DNA of 64,000 nucleotides from Streptomyces atratus (lineage in GTDB: Bacteria; Actinomycetota; Actinomycetes; Streptomycetales; Streptomycetaceae): positions 1 to 64,000 of the forward strand of contig NZ_BMRN01000018.1 of NCBI RefSeq assembly GCF_014648655.1, written 5' to 3'. Position 1 is the first letter of the stretch; the number at the start of each line of letters is the position of its first letter. The notes under the pieces were generated by a model, which had not been told where the DNA came from, did not search any database, and saw nothing but the letters and a program-made list of their open reading frames with translations. Below are positions 42,399 to 51,765 of this stretch, piece after piece. A program made the translations under genes and the position numbers.

Positions 42399-42524
42399 AT
42401 ACCCGCCTGACCTGGGATTTCCCCTGGCCGAACGCGCATGAGAACAATACCGCACTTCGACGGGTGGTCACGAACGCCTTTCCCGACTTGACCTCAACCA
42501 AACTTGATGTTCAACGCTGGGTCC

Positions 42525-43226
42525 ATGACGAACACGACCGCTGCGCCTACGGGCGACTACCGCGACATGAACCGGCTGATGAGCCTGATGACGGGGGACG
42601 AGAAGCACGGCCCCGCCGCGACCTCCACGCTTGATGCCCTCTGGGTGCTTTACGACCGGGTGCTGCGGGTGACTCCCGGCACCGCCGACGCGCCCGACCG
42701 CGACCGTTTCCTGCTGTCCAAGGGGCACGGCCCGATGGCGTACTACGCGGTCCTGGCCGCGCACGGCTTCTTCGGCGAGGAGCTGCTCTCCGGGTTCGGG
42801 GCGTACGACTCACCGCTCGGGCATCACCCGGACCGGACGCTGGCGCCGGGGATCGAGATCGGCAGCGGGTCGCTGGGGCACGGGCTGCCACTGGCCGTGG
42901 GGAGCGTGCTCGGTCTACGGGCGCAGGGACTGACCGACCCGAGAGTGTGGGTGCTGATCGGGGACGCCGAGCTGGACGAGGGCAGCAATCACGAGGCCCT
43001 CGCCTACGCGGGCCCGGCCGGGCTGGAACAGCTGCACACCGTGGTGATCGACAACGCGTCGGCGTCCTACGGCCGGCCCGGTGGCATCGCGGCCCGGTTC
43101 GCGGCTGCGGGCTGGTCGGTCGACTCCGTCGACGGACGGGACCACGAGGCGTTGTACGCGGCCTTCACCGCACCACACCCTGGGCGGCCGCGGGCCGTGG
43201 TCGCGCGTGTCGGCCCCAAGAACTGA
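42525..43226 (+). CDS. Transketolase, N-terminal subunit
   Basis: A 233-residue protein with the thiamine diphosphate-binding half of a split transketolase. Signatures are LSKGHGPMAYYAVLAAHG, IGSGSLGHGLPLAVGSVLGL and the TPP motif GDAELDEGSNHEALAYAGPA with IDNASASYG. ATG 42525 is preferred to ATG 42504 because of homology. The C-terminal subunit follows 58 bases later. Split transketolases usually serve specialised sugar or secondary metabolism, not the main pentose phosphate pathway. The reaction moves a two-carbon unit between sugar phosphates. Confidence 0.9.
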   Translation: MTNTTAAPTGDYRDMNRLMSLMTGDEKHGPAATSTLDALWVLYDRVLRVTPGTADAPDRDRFLLSKGHGPMAYYAVLAAHGFFGEELLSGFGAYDSPLGHHPDRTLAPGIEIGSGSLGHGLPLAVGSVLGLRAQGLTDPRVWVLIGDAELDEGSNHEALAYAGPAGLEQLHTVVIDNASASYGRPGGIAARFAAAGWSVDSVDGRDHEALYAAFTAPHPGRPRAVVARVGPKN

Positions 43227-43284
43227 ACGCACCGGGCGAAGACCGAAGAGACAGAAGCAACGAAACCGGAGAGGGACACTTCAC

Positions 43285-44187
43285 ATGGACACGATGCGTG
43301 ACCGCTTCATCTCGACCACCTCACAGCTGCTGGACGAGGACCCCCGCCTCGCGCTGGTGCTGGCCGAGATCAGCCGGGACGGCTTCGACCGGGCCGCGCG
43401 GGCCCATCCGGACCGGGTCATCAATGTGGGAATCAGGGAACAGCTGCTGATCGGGACGGGCGCCGGGATGGCACTCACCGGCCTGCGGCCGATCGTGCAC
43501 ACCTTCGCCAGCTTTCTGGTCGAGCGGCCGTTCGAGCAGGTCAAGCTGGACTTCGGCCATCAGGGAGTGGGCGGGGTGCTGGTGAGTGCCGGAGGCTCGT
43601 ACGACTGGCCGGCCGGCGGCTTCACCCATATGTCACCGGGCGATGTCGCCCTCATGGACACCCTCGACGGCTGGACGGTGCACGTCCCGGGCCACCCCGA
43701 CGAGGCCGAGGAGCTGCTGCGGCAGGCTGCGGCCGGGGACGGCCGGGTGTACGTACGGCTGTCGCTGCAGTCCAACGACCGGGCGCGGCCGGTCGGTGCG
43801 GGGACCGGGTTCACCACGGTGCGGGAGGGAGAGGGCGGGGTGGTGATCGCGGTCGGGCCGATGCTCGACAATGTCCTCGCGGCGACCGACGGCCTCGATG
43901 TGACCGTGCTGTACGCGACGACGGTGCGCCCCTTCGACGAAGTCGGGCTGCGGCGGGCGGTCGCTGATCACGCGGCTGCCGATGTGGTGATCGTCGAACC
44001 GTATCTGGCAGGCACGTCCACGGCGGCGGCCAATGACGCGCTCGCCGAGCTGCCACACCGCGTGCTGGGCCTCGGGGTGGGACGGGCCGAGCTGCGCAAG
44101 TACGGGGAAATGGACGAGCACCTCGCCGCCCATGGTCTGGATCCGCGGGGGCTGCGGGAGCGGATCGGCGGTTTCCTCCGCCGATGA
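43285..44187 (+). CDS. Transketolase, C-terminal subunit
   Basis: A 300-residue partner of the preceding gene, containing the pyrimidine-binding and C-terminal transketolase domains: INVGIREQLLIGTGAGMALT, RPIVHTFASFLVERPFEQVK, GGFTHMSPGDVALMDTL and YATTVRPFDEVGLRRAV. The catalytic Glu is in GIREQ. The ribosome site GGAGAGGGA precedes ATG 43285. Both halves are needed for one active site, at the dimer interface. Confidence 0.9.
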   Translation: MDTMRDRFISTTSQLLDEDPRLALVLAEISRDGFDRAARAHPDRVINVGIREQLLIGTGAGMALTGLRPIVHTFASFLVERPFEQVKLDFGHQGVGGVLVSAGGSYDWPAGGFTHMSPGDVALMDTLDGWTVHVPGHPDEAEELLRQAAAGDGRVYVRLSLQSNDRARPVGAGTGFTTVREGEGGVVIAVGPMLDNVLAATDGLDVTVLYATTVRPFDEVGLRRAVADHAAADVVIVEPYLAGTSTAAANDALAELPHRVLGLGVGRAELRKYGEMDEHLAAHGLDPRGLRERIGGFLRR

Positions 44188-44327
44188 CCGGGGCGGTGGC
44201 CCTCGGACCGGGGGCAACCGCTCTCCCCCGGCAGCGCCGGGAGCAGGAAGTCACCACCAAGTCACAGAGTGCGCTCCTGGCCCATTGACCCCATCAAGAC
44301 CTGAACCTACCCTGAGCGATGCACTCC

Positions 44328-44341
44328 AGAAAGCGCTTTCT
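44328..44341. promoter_or_regulatory. LacI-type operator palindrome
   Basis: AGAAAGCGCTTTCT is a perfect 14-bp palindrome 39 bases before the ThuA/dehydrogenase start. GAAAGCGCTTTC is the classic core of LacI-family operators in sugar regulons of actinobacteria. No LacI gene lies beside it. Confidence 0.65.
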
Positions 44342-44379
44342 AAATCCCGCAGTCGGCATCTACCGCACAGGGAGCGCCC

Positions 44380-46849
44380 ATGAGTCATCACCATCGCCCG
44401 TTGCAAAGCCGCCCGTTACGAGGTCACCGCTTTCCGTCGCCGCTCATCGCCGTCACCGCACTCCTGGCGTTGGTCGTCGGTTTTCTGGGGGCCTCGCCGC
44501 CCCGGGCCCACGCGGCTTCCTTCCGGGTCCTGGTCTACTCCGAGGTCACCAACTTCCCTCACGACTCGATTCCCGCCGGGATCGAAGCGATCAAGAAAAT
44601 AGGCGCCGAGAACGGCTTCGAGGTCGAGGCGACCGACGACTCCGCCGTCTTCAATGACACCGATCTCGCCCACTTCCAGGCGGTCGTGTTCAACAACACC
44701 AACTCCACACCGGAGACGGGTGACTTGCTGAACGCGGACGAGCGGGAGGCCCTGCAGAGGTACATCCGTGCGGGAGGCGGCTGGGTCGGTCTGCATGCCG
44801 CGTCCGCCAGTGAGCGACTGGGACTGGTACGAGGGTCTTGTCGGCGCCATCTTCGACCAGCACCCGGCCGTGCAGACCGGCCGGATCAAGGTCCTCGACC
44901 ACGCACACCCCTCCACCAAGGGCCTTCCGGACCTCTGGGAGCGTACGGAGGAGTGGTACAACTGGCGCACCAATCCCACCTCCAAGGTGCACACCCTCGC
45001 GCAGATCAAGGTGCGCGACGGCGTCACCGGGCTCGACGAGGGCGTGGACCATCCGTGGTCGTGGTGCCAGAACTACGACGGCGGCCGCTCCTGGTTCACC
45101 GCGGGCGGGCACGCGTCCTCGGCGTTCCAGGAGGAGGGCTTCGTCCAGCACCTTCTCGGCGGTATCGAATGGGCCGCGGGTGCGAAGCCCGGTGACTGCA
45201 CGGCCACGCGGACCGGTTCGTTCCAGCGGACCGCGCTGACCACCAGCGACCTCGCCGACCCGTTCGAACTGGCCGTCGCCCCCGACCGCCGGGTGTTCTT
45301 CGCCCAGCGCACCGGGAAGCTGAAGGTCATCGACCAGCAGACGATGAAGGTGTCGACTGCGCTGGACTTCGCGTACACACCGGAGATGACCAGTCAGTCC
45401 GACGGACTGCTCGGCCTCGCCCTCGACCCGGGCTTCGCAACGAACAACTGGCTCTACCTGCTGCACTCCGACAAGACCGAGAAACAACTCGATCTCTCCC
45501 GGTTCACCGTCACCGGCAATACCGTGGATCCCGCTTCAAAGAAGCGGCTGTTGACCATTGCGACCTGGCGGGGCGAGGGCCGGGCCAACTCCCATATGGC
45601 CGGTTCGCTCGCCTTCGACAAGGCCGGCAATCTGTACGCGGCGACCGGGGACAACACCGATCCGTTCGCCTCGGACGGCTTCAGCCCGATCGACGAGGGC
45701 GCGGGTCGGCGCGCCTGGGACGCGCAGGGTACGGCGGGCAATACGAACGATCTGCGCGGCAAGATTCTGCGCATCACACCCAGGGACGACGGTACGTACA
45801 CCGTTCCCGAGGGCAATCTCTTCGCGCCCGGTACGGAGAAGACGCGTCCGGAGATCTACGCGATGGGGATGCGCAATCCCTTCCGGATCACCACCGATCC
45901 GCTGAGCGGCGCGCTGATGGTCGCCGACTACGGTCCGGACGCCAAGGAGCCGGTCGCCGACCGCGGGCCGGAGGGGACCGTCGAGTACACCCGTATCACG
46001 AAGGCGGGGAACTTCGGCTGGCCGTACTGCATCGGCAACAACACTCCTTTCAATGACTACGACTTCACAGCGAAGAAGTCGGGTCCGAAGTTCGACTGCG
46101 CGGCGCTCGTCAATGACTCACCGAACAACACCGGGCTGCGGGAACTGCCGCCCGCCCAGCCCGCCACCGTCTGGTACGCCTACTCCGCGTCCGCCGAATT
46201 CCCGGAACTCGGAACCGGAGGCGGCGGCCCGATGAGCGGTCCCGTCTACGACTACGACCCGGACAACACCTACCGCACCAAATTCCCGGAGTACTTCGAG
46301 GGGAAGTGGATCAACTACGAGCTGACCCGCCGGTGGTTCAAGACGTTCTCCTTCCAGCAGAAGGACCAGACGTTCGGTGATCCGCGGTTCGCTCCCGTCA
46401 AGGCCGGTGAACTCCAGTCCATCAACGGCATCTTCCAGGACATGCAGTGGAACCAGCCCTTCGATGCCGAATTCGGTCCCGACGGGGCGCTGTACGTCAT
46501 CGACTTCGGGCTCGGCAGCGGTACGGGCCGCGGTGGCAGCAATGAGGGTGCCGGCATCTACCGGATCGACTACGTCGGTGACGGACGGCTGCCCGATGCG
46601 AAGATCACCGCAAGCCGGGACAACGGTCCGGCGCCGCTGACGGTCGACTTCTCCAGCGCCGGTTCCGGACTGCCCGGCGACCGGCCGGTCTCGTACGCCT
46701 GGGACTTCGACGGGAACGGGACCACCGACTCGACCGACGCGAACCCCTCGTACACCTATCGCACGAAGGGACTGGTCACCGCGCGGCTGACGGTCACCGG
46801 GCCCGGCGGTCTCACGGCGCAGGCCGTGCAGGACATCACCGTCGGCAAC
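44380..46849 (+). pseudogene. Secreted ThuA / glucose-sorbosone dehydrogenase / PKD protein, frameshifted and 3'-truncated
   Basis: ATG 44380 begins with a signal peptide (LIAVTALLALVVGFLGASPP, then AHA at about 45) followed by a ThuA domain (FRVLVYSEVTNFPHDSIPAG). Near 44815 one base is missing; the frame DWDWYEGLVGAIFDQHPAVQ continues the ThuA domain. Then come a soluble PQQ-type glucose/sorbosone dehydrogenase propeller (FELAVAPDRRVFFAQRTGKL, GMRNPFRITTDP, FNAEFGPDGALY-like AEFGPDGALYVIDFG) and a PKD domain (SYAWDFDGNGTTDSTDANPS). At about 46849, after DITVGN, the sequence switches without a stop to unrelated element DNA; the rest of the gene is missing. It once encoded an extracellular sugar-oxidising protein. 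Confidence 0.82.
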
Positions 46850-48199
46850 GCCCTCGACATCCTCATCGCCACCGGCCGCAGCCCCACCACCCTGCTCGCC
46901 GACCGCACCCCGGCTTCCGAAGCCTGGCGCCAGGCCGCTGCCTGGCTGTCCACCGACCAGATACGCCACCTCGTCGTCGACCGCGCCCACCGGCTCCCCG
47001 ACGGCGCCCTCGACCTGCTCGCCGAACTCGGCACCCGCGTGGACGCCACCGTGTGGCTCATCTGGCCCGACACCGACGACGACGCGTACCTCAAGCCGCC
47101 CGTCCACGCCTTCCACCACGCCGGCTACCGCTTCCAGGCGATCGACCTGACCGCCTTCGCCCGCGAACTGCCGCCCTCACCCCGCTCCCTCACCAGCCCC
47201 CTGCGCGCCGACGCGACAACGCCGTGGGCCGAAGGCGTCGGCCCCGTCCTGCCCATGCAGGACTTCCCCGTCTTCCTCGCCCACTGCCGCGCGAAGCTCC
47301 CCGGCAACACCTTCACCGCCCTGAACGAGGTCTACGGCCGCGAGATCCACCTGGCCGACCAGTGGCTGACCCGCCGCGGCCTGGCCGGACACCACAACAC
47401 ACCCGGCAGCCAGCGACACACCCGCGCCTTCGGCGCCCGCCTCACCTTCTACTTGCGCGACCACCGCATCGGCCCCGCCCCCGACCAGGCCCACGCCCTC
47501 GTACGGCTCCGCGCCGTCCAGGTCGCCCTGTTCCTGCGCGGCTACCTCCTGCGCTGGCAGATGGAGACCCTCGGCGCCGACCCCACCACCCGCCTGCTCA
47601 GCCAGCTCACCGAACGCCTCTGCCACAAGATCCGCACCGTCGCCCCTCCCGAAGCCGCCGCCGCGACCGCCCTGTCCGTCCACCTCTCCCACGGGCCCGC
47701 CGGATTCGGCCTGATCACCTGCGGCAACACCGCCCCCGACGGCAACAGCGTCCATCTCCCCGTCACCGGCAGCCCGTACGAGGCCGAGGAGACCCGCTAC
47801 CTCCGCGCACCCTGGCGGTGGAAGTTCCACCACCACATGCCGCACGAGCTCAACGCCCTCCAGGTCCTCCACCTCGAATCCGACGACCCCGTGCTCCTGC
47901 CGACGCACGCCGCCCCGCTCCTGGCCGCCCACCTCGCCTACCGGCGCAGCCAAGGCGCCACCGACACCGACCCGCTGTTCATCCACGACAAGGACCCGGG
48001 CAACAAGAGCCCGGAGCTCCACCTGCGCGAAGCGGTCATCCGCACCTGCCACCGCATCCACTTCAACCCGGCCTGGCTCCACCGCTCCCACTGCCGCCAC
48101 GGCGACGAAGGCAGCCACGACGCGGCGGCCGCCGGGTGGATGCACTACCGCGGCCTGGACCTCGTCCCCCTCAGCGACCACGTACGCAGCCGCCTGTGA
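46850..48199 (+). pseudogene. C-terminal part of a mobile-element protein, fused in frame to the dehydrogenase
   Basis: From ALDILIATGRSPTTLLADRT onward about 450 codons encode a protein unrelated to the dehydrogenase. Near its start STDQIRHLVVDRAHRLPDGA and LDLLAELGTRVDATVWLIWP resemble the Walker B region of a TniB-like ATPase whose Walker A part was lost. The rest is helical, with HRSHCRHGDEGSHDAAAAGW near the end. Its stop overlaps the next gene's GTG by 4 nt, a sign of its native operon. The codon use is more strongly C-ending than in the dehydrogenase. Function is not recognised. Confidence 0.6.
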
Positions 48200-48997
48200 C
48201 CGCGCCGAGCCCCTACAGCCGACCCCCTCGCCGCGAGGGCCCCCAGCGGCGCCGCGAGTCGGTGCAGCGCTCCCACGTCATCAAGCGCCGGCTCCTGGCC
48301 GCGGGCATGACCGGCTGGCAGCTCGCCGACCTCCTCGGCGTCCACGAGCACCAGATCGACCTCGACGAACTCCCCGACTTGCCCGTCCGCGTCCTGCTCG
48401 AACTCGCCCGCCGCCTCGATATGCACCCCGCCGACCTGATGACCGGCGCCGACGACCTCTTCGAGCTGCCCCGCCACCGCCAGGTCCTCGACCGGCGCCG
48501 ACCACGACGCGCCCACCGTCGTCACCGCGCTCGCGCACGCGGACAGTCCCCTCACCGCCGAGGCCCTCGCCGCCGCCCTGTCCTGGACCCGCCACCGGAC
48601 CGACGCCGCCCTCGACCACGCCCGCACCCACCCGGACACCGGCGGCGCGCTCGCCCTGCGGCACGTCCCGCCCGAGGCGTACACGGTCGCTCCGCGACTC
48701 GACGTCCTCGCCCCGCACCAGGTCGACGCCCTCTCGGGACGGAAGAACCCCCGCCCCGACATCCGCGGTCCGATCCAGCCCGCCGAGGCGGAGGTCCTCC
48801 TGCGCGTCTGGGTCGACGGCGGCATCGACACCGGCGACGCCGTCCAGCGTCAGGCTCTCGCCGACCTCGCCGCCGCCGACATGGTCACCCGCGGCGGCAT
48901 CATCGACCGCTTCCACGACAACGTGCTCTACAGCCTGCAGATGCTCTCCGAGCCATCACCGCCTACTGACACGGACTCTGCGATCCCACTGCCATAA
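48196..48997 (+). pseudogene. XRE-type HTH protein with one frameshift
   Basis: GTG 48196 overlaps the preceding stop (GTGA). The first 100 codons include an HTH, RLLAAGMTGWQLADLLGVHE, and a loop to ARRLDMHPADLMTGADDLFE. At about 48490 the frame must move by one base: the continuation TGADHDAPTVVTALAHADSP, then SGRKNPRPDIRGPIQPAEAE and FHDNVLYSLQMLSEPSPPTD, runs to TAA 48997 in a clean coding frame. Either a single-base mutation or, less likely, programmed frameshifting. Confidence 0.6.
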
Positions 48998-49174
48998 CCC
49001 TGCGCATCCCGCTGACACCCACCCTGCGCACGACAGGACACCACATCTGGACAGTGGCTCCTGCCGCAGTTACCGTCGACCCTTTAAAGATCAAAAAGGA
49101 TGGACAAAGGTACGTCCCCTTCGGAGACGTACGCGGCTTCGCCGTGAACGACCAGGGAAGGGGGAAGGCCGTCG

Positions 49175-49622
49175 ATGGCTTGGGTCACCCGGATCGTGGA
49201 TATGGAGCAGGTGGAGTACCGCCTGACCCAGCACTCCGGGTGTTACGTACAGCTGGACGGTGAGGGCGCCGCACCGGCGTCGCAGCAGCCCGGCGACGCC
49301 CAGGTCGACTACCGGATGGATGCCGCCGAGGACTCCGGTCTGGTGTGGATCGGCGAAGGTCCGACAGTGCTTGGACTCACCTCTGGCGCGGTACTGGATG
49401 AGGACGGCAAGGAAGCCGCACGGGCGCTGGCGAACGGCGTCGACCCGCGTACCGGGGAGCGGCTGGTGGAGGCCGAGCTGCGAGCCCACCCGCGTGCCCA
49501 GCTGGTTGGCGCCCGGCTCGTCGAAGCGATCGAGAAGGCAGCGGAGGCTGCCGGCGTCGAGGCGGCCGCGCTCTTCGCGAACAAGCCGAAGCAAGCGGCA
49601 AAGTACGCCACGCTCGCGCGGA
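49175..49622 (+). pseudogene. MobF/TrwC-type relaxase, 5' fragment only
   Basis: ATG 49175 with a purine-rich ribosome site at 49153-49167. The product starts MAWVTRIVDMEQVEYRLTQH and continues with SGLVWIGEGPTVLGLTSGAV, ARALANGVDPRTGERLVEAE and ANKPKQAAKYATLARNANLL, the N-terminal segment of Streptomyces TrwC-like relaxases of conjugative elements. It stops being relaxase at about residue 150, where VirD4 sequence begins in another frame. The histidine triad and helicase domain are missing, so it cannot nick DNA. Confidence 0.72.
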
Positions 49623-49686
49623 ACGCAAACTTGCTGCACCGCAGGACCCGGCCAAGCGCGCCAACCGGATCACCGCCGGGCGCGGG

Positions 49687-50994
49687 ATGCGGACCAAGAA
49701 GATCGTGGCCGCCCAGCCCAACATCTCCGCCACGGTGTTCGGGGTGCCCGGGTCATCGAAGACGACCGGGCTGGTGCTGCCGAACGCCGCCGAGTGGCAG
49801 GTCCCCTTGGTCGTGACGACCACCAAGGCCGCCGACCTGGACATCATCTACGCCCGGCGCCGGCACTTCGGCCCGGTGTGGGTGATCGCTCCCGCCGGAA
49901 TCCCCGGCCGCACCACACAGAAGTGGTCCCCGGTGGACTACTGCACCGACGCCAAAGCCGCCGACCGGATGGCCGCGTGGATGGCAGAGGCATCCTCTTC
50001 CGGCGATGACAAGCGCGCCGCCCCCTGGATCGACCAGGCCAAAAGCGTCCTCAAGGGCGTCCTGCTCGCGGCGAACCTCTCCGGCGGCGGCGTGAGCGCG
50101 ATGCGCCGCTGGCTGGGCCTGGGCAAGGACGCGGTCGACCACGTACGCGCCGTCCTGCTGCAGCACGGCTACACCGAAGCGGCCGAGGACTACGCCTCCC
50201 CCTGGCTGCGCCTCCACGAAGACGGCATCGGCAGCATCCAGTTCAGCCTCAACGTGCTGGCCCGCGTCTACGCCGACGAAGAAGTCCGCGAAACATGCTC
50301 GGGCACCGACTTCACCGTCGAGGACCTCCTGGAGCAGAACGGCACCGTCTGCCTCATCGCGTCCGAAGCAGACGCCGAACGCTTCGCACCGCTGCTGACC
50401 TCGATCATCGCGTCGATCATCCACGGAGCCGAAGTCCGCTACAACACCACCGGAAAGCCCCTGGACCCGTCGCTCGGCGTCATGGTCGACGAGGCCGGCA
50501 ACATGCTCCGCTACCCGAGGCTGCCGAACATCCTGACCACCGGCCGCGGCATGGGCATCGACGTCCTGACGGTGTGGCACGACCTCTCCCAGCTCCGCGA
50601 CCGCCTCGGCACGCAGAAGGCCAACACCGTGCTCTCCGCGAGCGGCCTGCGGATGCTGCTGCCCGGCTGCGGCGACCTGGAGACCCTGCGCTACTTCTCC
50701 GGCCTGTACGGACGCACCGAAGTCATGCGGACCTCCCACGGCCGCTCCCGCGGCGAGTACTCCACCAACACCTCCGTCACCGAGACCGACCTTGCCCCGG
50801 TCCACTCCCTGCAGCAGCTGCCGGACTTCACCGCGATCGCCCAGTACTCCAACCAGCCTCCCATCAAGGTCAGGATGCGGCTCACCTTCCGCGACAAGGA
50901 CCTCAAGAAGCTGCTGGCCGCCCCCGTTCCTCCGACGGGGACGGTCAGCTTCACCAAACCCGCCGCACCCGGGAAGGCCGGCACCCGTGTCTGA
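49687..50994 (+). CDS. VirD4/TraD-type coupling ATPase, N-terminally truncated
   Basis: Coupling-protein homology begins at about 49625 (LAAPQDPAKRANRITAGRGM) and runs to 50994; a 435-residue product could start at ATG 49687. NISATVFGVPGSSKTTGLVL is the Walker A region, but the Gly before Lys is Ser. VMVDEAGNMLRYPRLPNILT is Walker B, and LTVWHDLSQLRDRLGTQKAN follows. N-terminal membrane helices that anchor such proteins in the conjugation channel are absent, cut off at the relaxase junction. Probably non-functional in transfer. It overlaps the DUF4913 gene by 8 nt. Confidence 0.72.
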   Translation: MRTKKIVAAQPNISATVFGVPGSSKTTGLVLPNAAEWQVPLVVTTTKAADLDIIYARRRHFGPVWVIAPAGIPGRTTQKWSPVDYCTDAKAADRMAAWMAEASSSGDDKRAAPWIDQAKSVLKGVLLAANLSGGGVSAMRRWLGLGKDAVDHVRAVLLQHGYTEAAEDYASPWLRLHEDGIGSIQFSLNVLARVYADEEVRETCSGTDFTVEDLLEQNGTVCLIASEADAERFAPLLTSIIASIIHGAEVRYNTTGKPLDPSLGVMVDEAGNMLRYPRLPNILTTGRGMGIDVLTVWHDLSQLRDRLGTQKANTVLSASGLRMLLPGCGDLETLRYFSGLYGRTEVMRTSHGRSRGEYSTNTSVTETDLAPVHSLQQLPDFTAIAQYSNQPPIKVRMRLTFRDKDLKKLLAAPVPPTGTVSFTKPAAPGKAGTRV

Positions 50995-51502
50995 CGCCCT
51001 CGACAACCCCGCATCCCTGTGGCCGACACCACCGGCCGCTGCCAAGCAGGAGCCTCAGCGATGGGTGTGGGCGGCGATGGACCCGCCCGAGCGGCGGGCC
51101 CGGATGCGTGAACTCGCGATCTGGGTCGACTGGCTGCGCCGCACCTTCGAGCTCCACAACAACATCCCGCCCTGCTGGTACCGCCACCCGCCCGTCGTCG
51201 AGCACCTGACCGCCCTGTACGCCGGGTGGCTGCGTACCTATGCAGGCGAGCAGGCAGCCGGGCGGGAGCTCGCCGAGGCCGACTGGATCAACCCCCTGCA
51301 CAACTTCACGCCCCGCCTGCAGCTCGCCGCCTGCGCCAGCGGCCGCCACCAGGACCCGCCGCCGCTGGTACCGCCATCGCTCGGCGCCGCCGAGGCCTTC
51401 GAGGTGTACCTGGTCACCGCCGACACCACTACTGCTGCGGCCGCGCACCCGGCCGCAGCCGAACTCGCCCGGCGCACCGCCGAACTGGACGCGCCGCTGT
51501 AG
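50987..51502 (+). CDS. DUF4913 family protein
   Basis: A 171-residue protein from GTG 50987, overlapping the coupling-protein stop by 8 nt. The conserved core is LAIWVDWLRRTFELHNNIPP, CWYRHPPVVEHLTALYAGWL and WINPLHNFTPRLQ. DUF4913 proteins accompany conjugation genes in actinobacterial plasmids and integrative elements; their role is unknown. Soluble, with no signal or membrane segment. Confidence 0.82.
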   Translation: MSDALDNPASLWPTPPAAAKQEPQRWVWAAMDPPERRARMRELAIWVDWLRRTFELHNNIPPCWYRHPPVVEHLTALYAGWLRTYAGEQAAGRELAEADWINPLHNFTPRLQLAACASGRHQDPPPLVPPSLGAAEAFEVYLVTADTTTAAAAHPAAAELARRTAELDAPL

Positions 51503-51765
51503 AGCGACTGTGACAACCAACTGCCGCTGACCGTACATGCGCCGACCCGGGGAGGGATGTGGAGCAGGGAACAGACCAGTACATCACGCCGGTCCCCGGC
51601 CGCTGGCGCAGTGACCCGCAGGCCTCCCACCATGCGGAGAGCCGGGCCCGGCGCGAGAACGCCATGCGCGGGCCAGCAGGTTGGCGGACCAGACCGGCGA
51701 ACCGCCCCTGCCCCAAAGCCCCCGCTCCCGCCCGCGACATCCGACCGTACGGAGGAAGCCTCCCC

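Noticed and set aside
46850..48199. Genuine large multidomain protein from 44768 to 48199
   Set aside because: The PKD end and the downstream ATPase-like tail have no known functional link, the upstream ThuA part needs a frameshift, and the downstream part shows operon overlap with the element's HTH gene; a chimera by rearrangement is simpler.
49054..49263. Small plus-strand frame upstream of the relaxase fragment
   Set aside because: It runs through the relaxase ribosome site and start in another frame and has no motif; treated as leader DNA.
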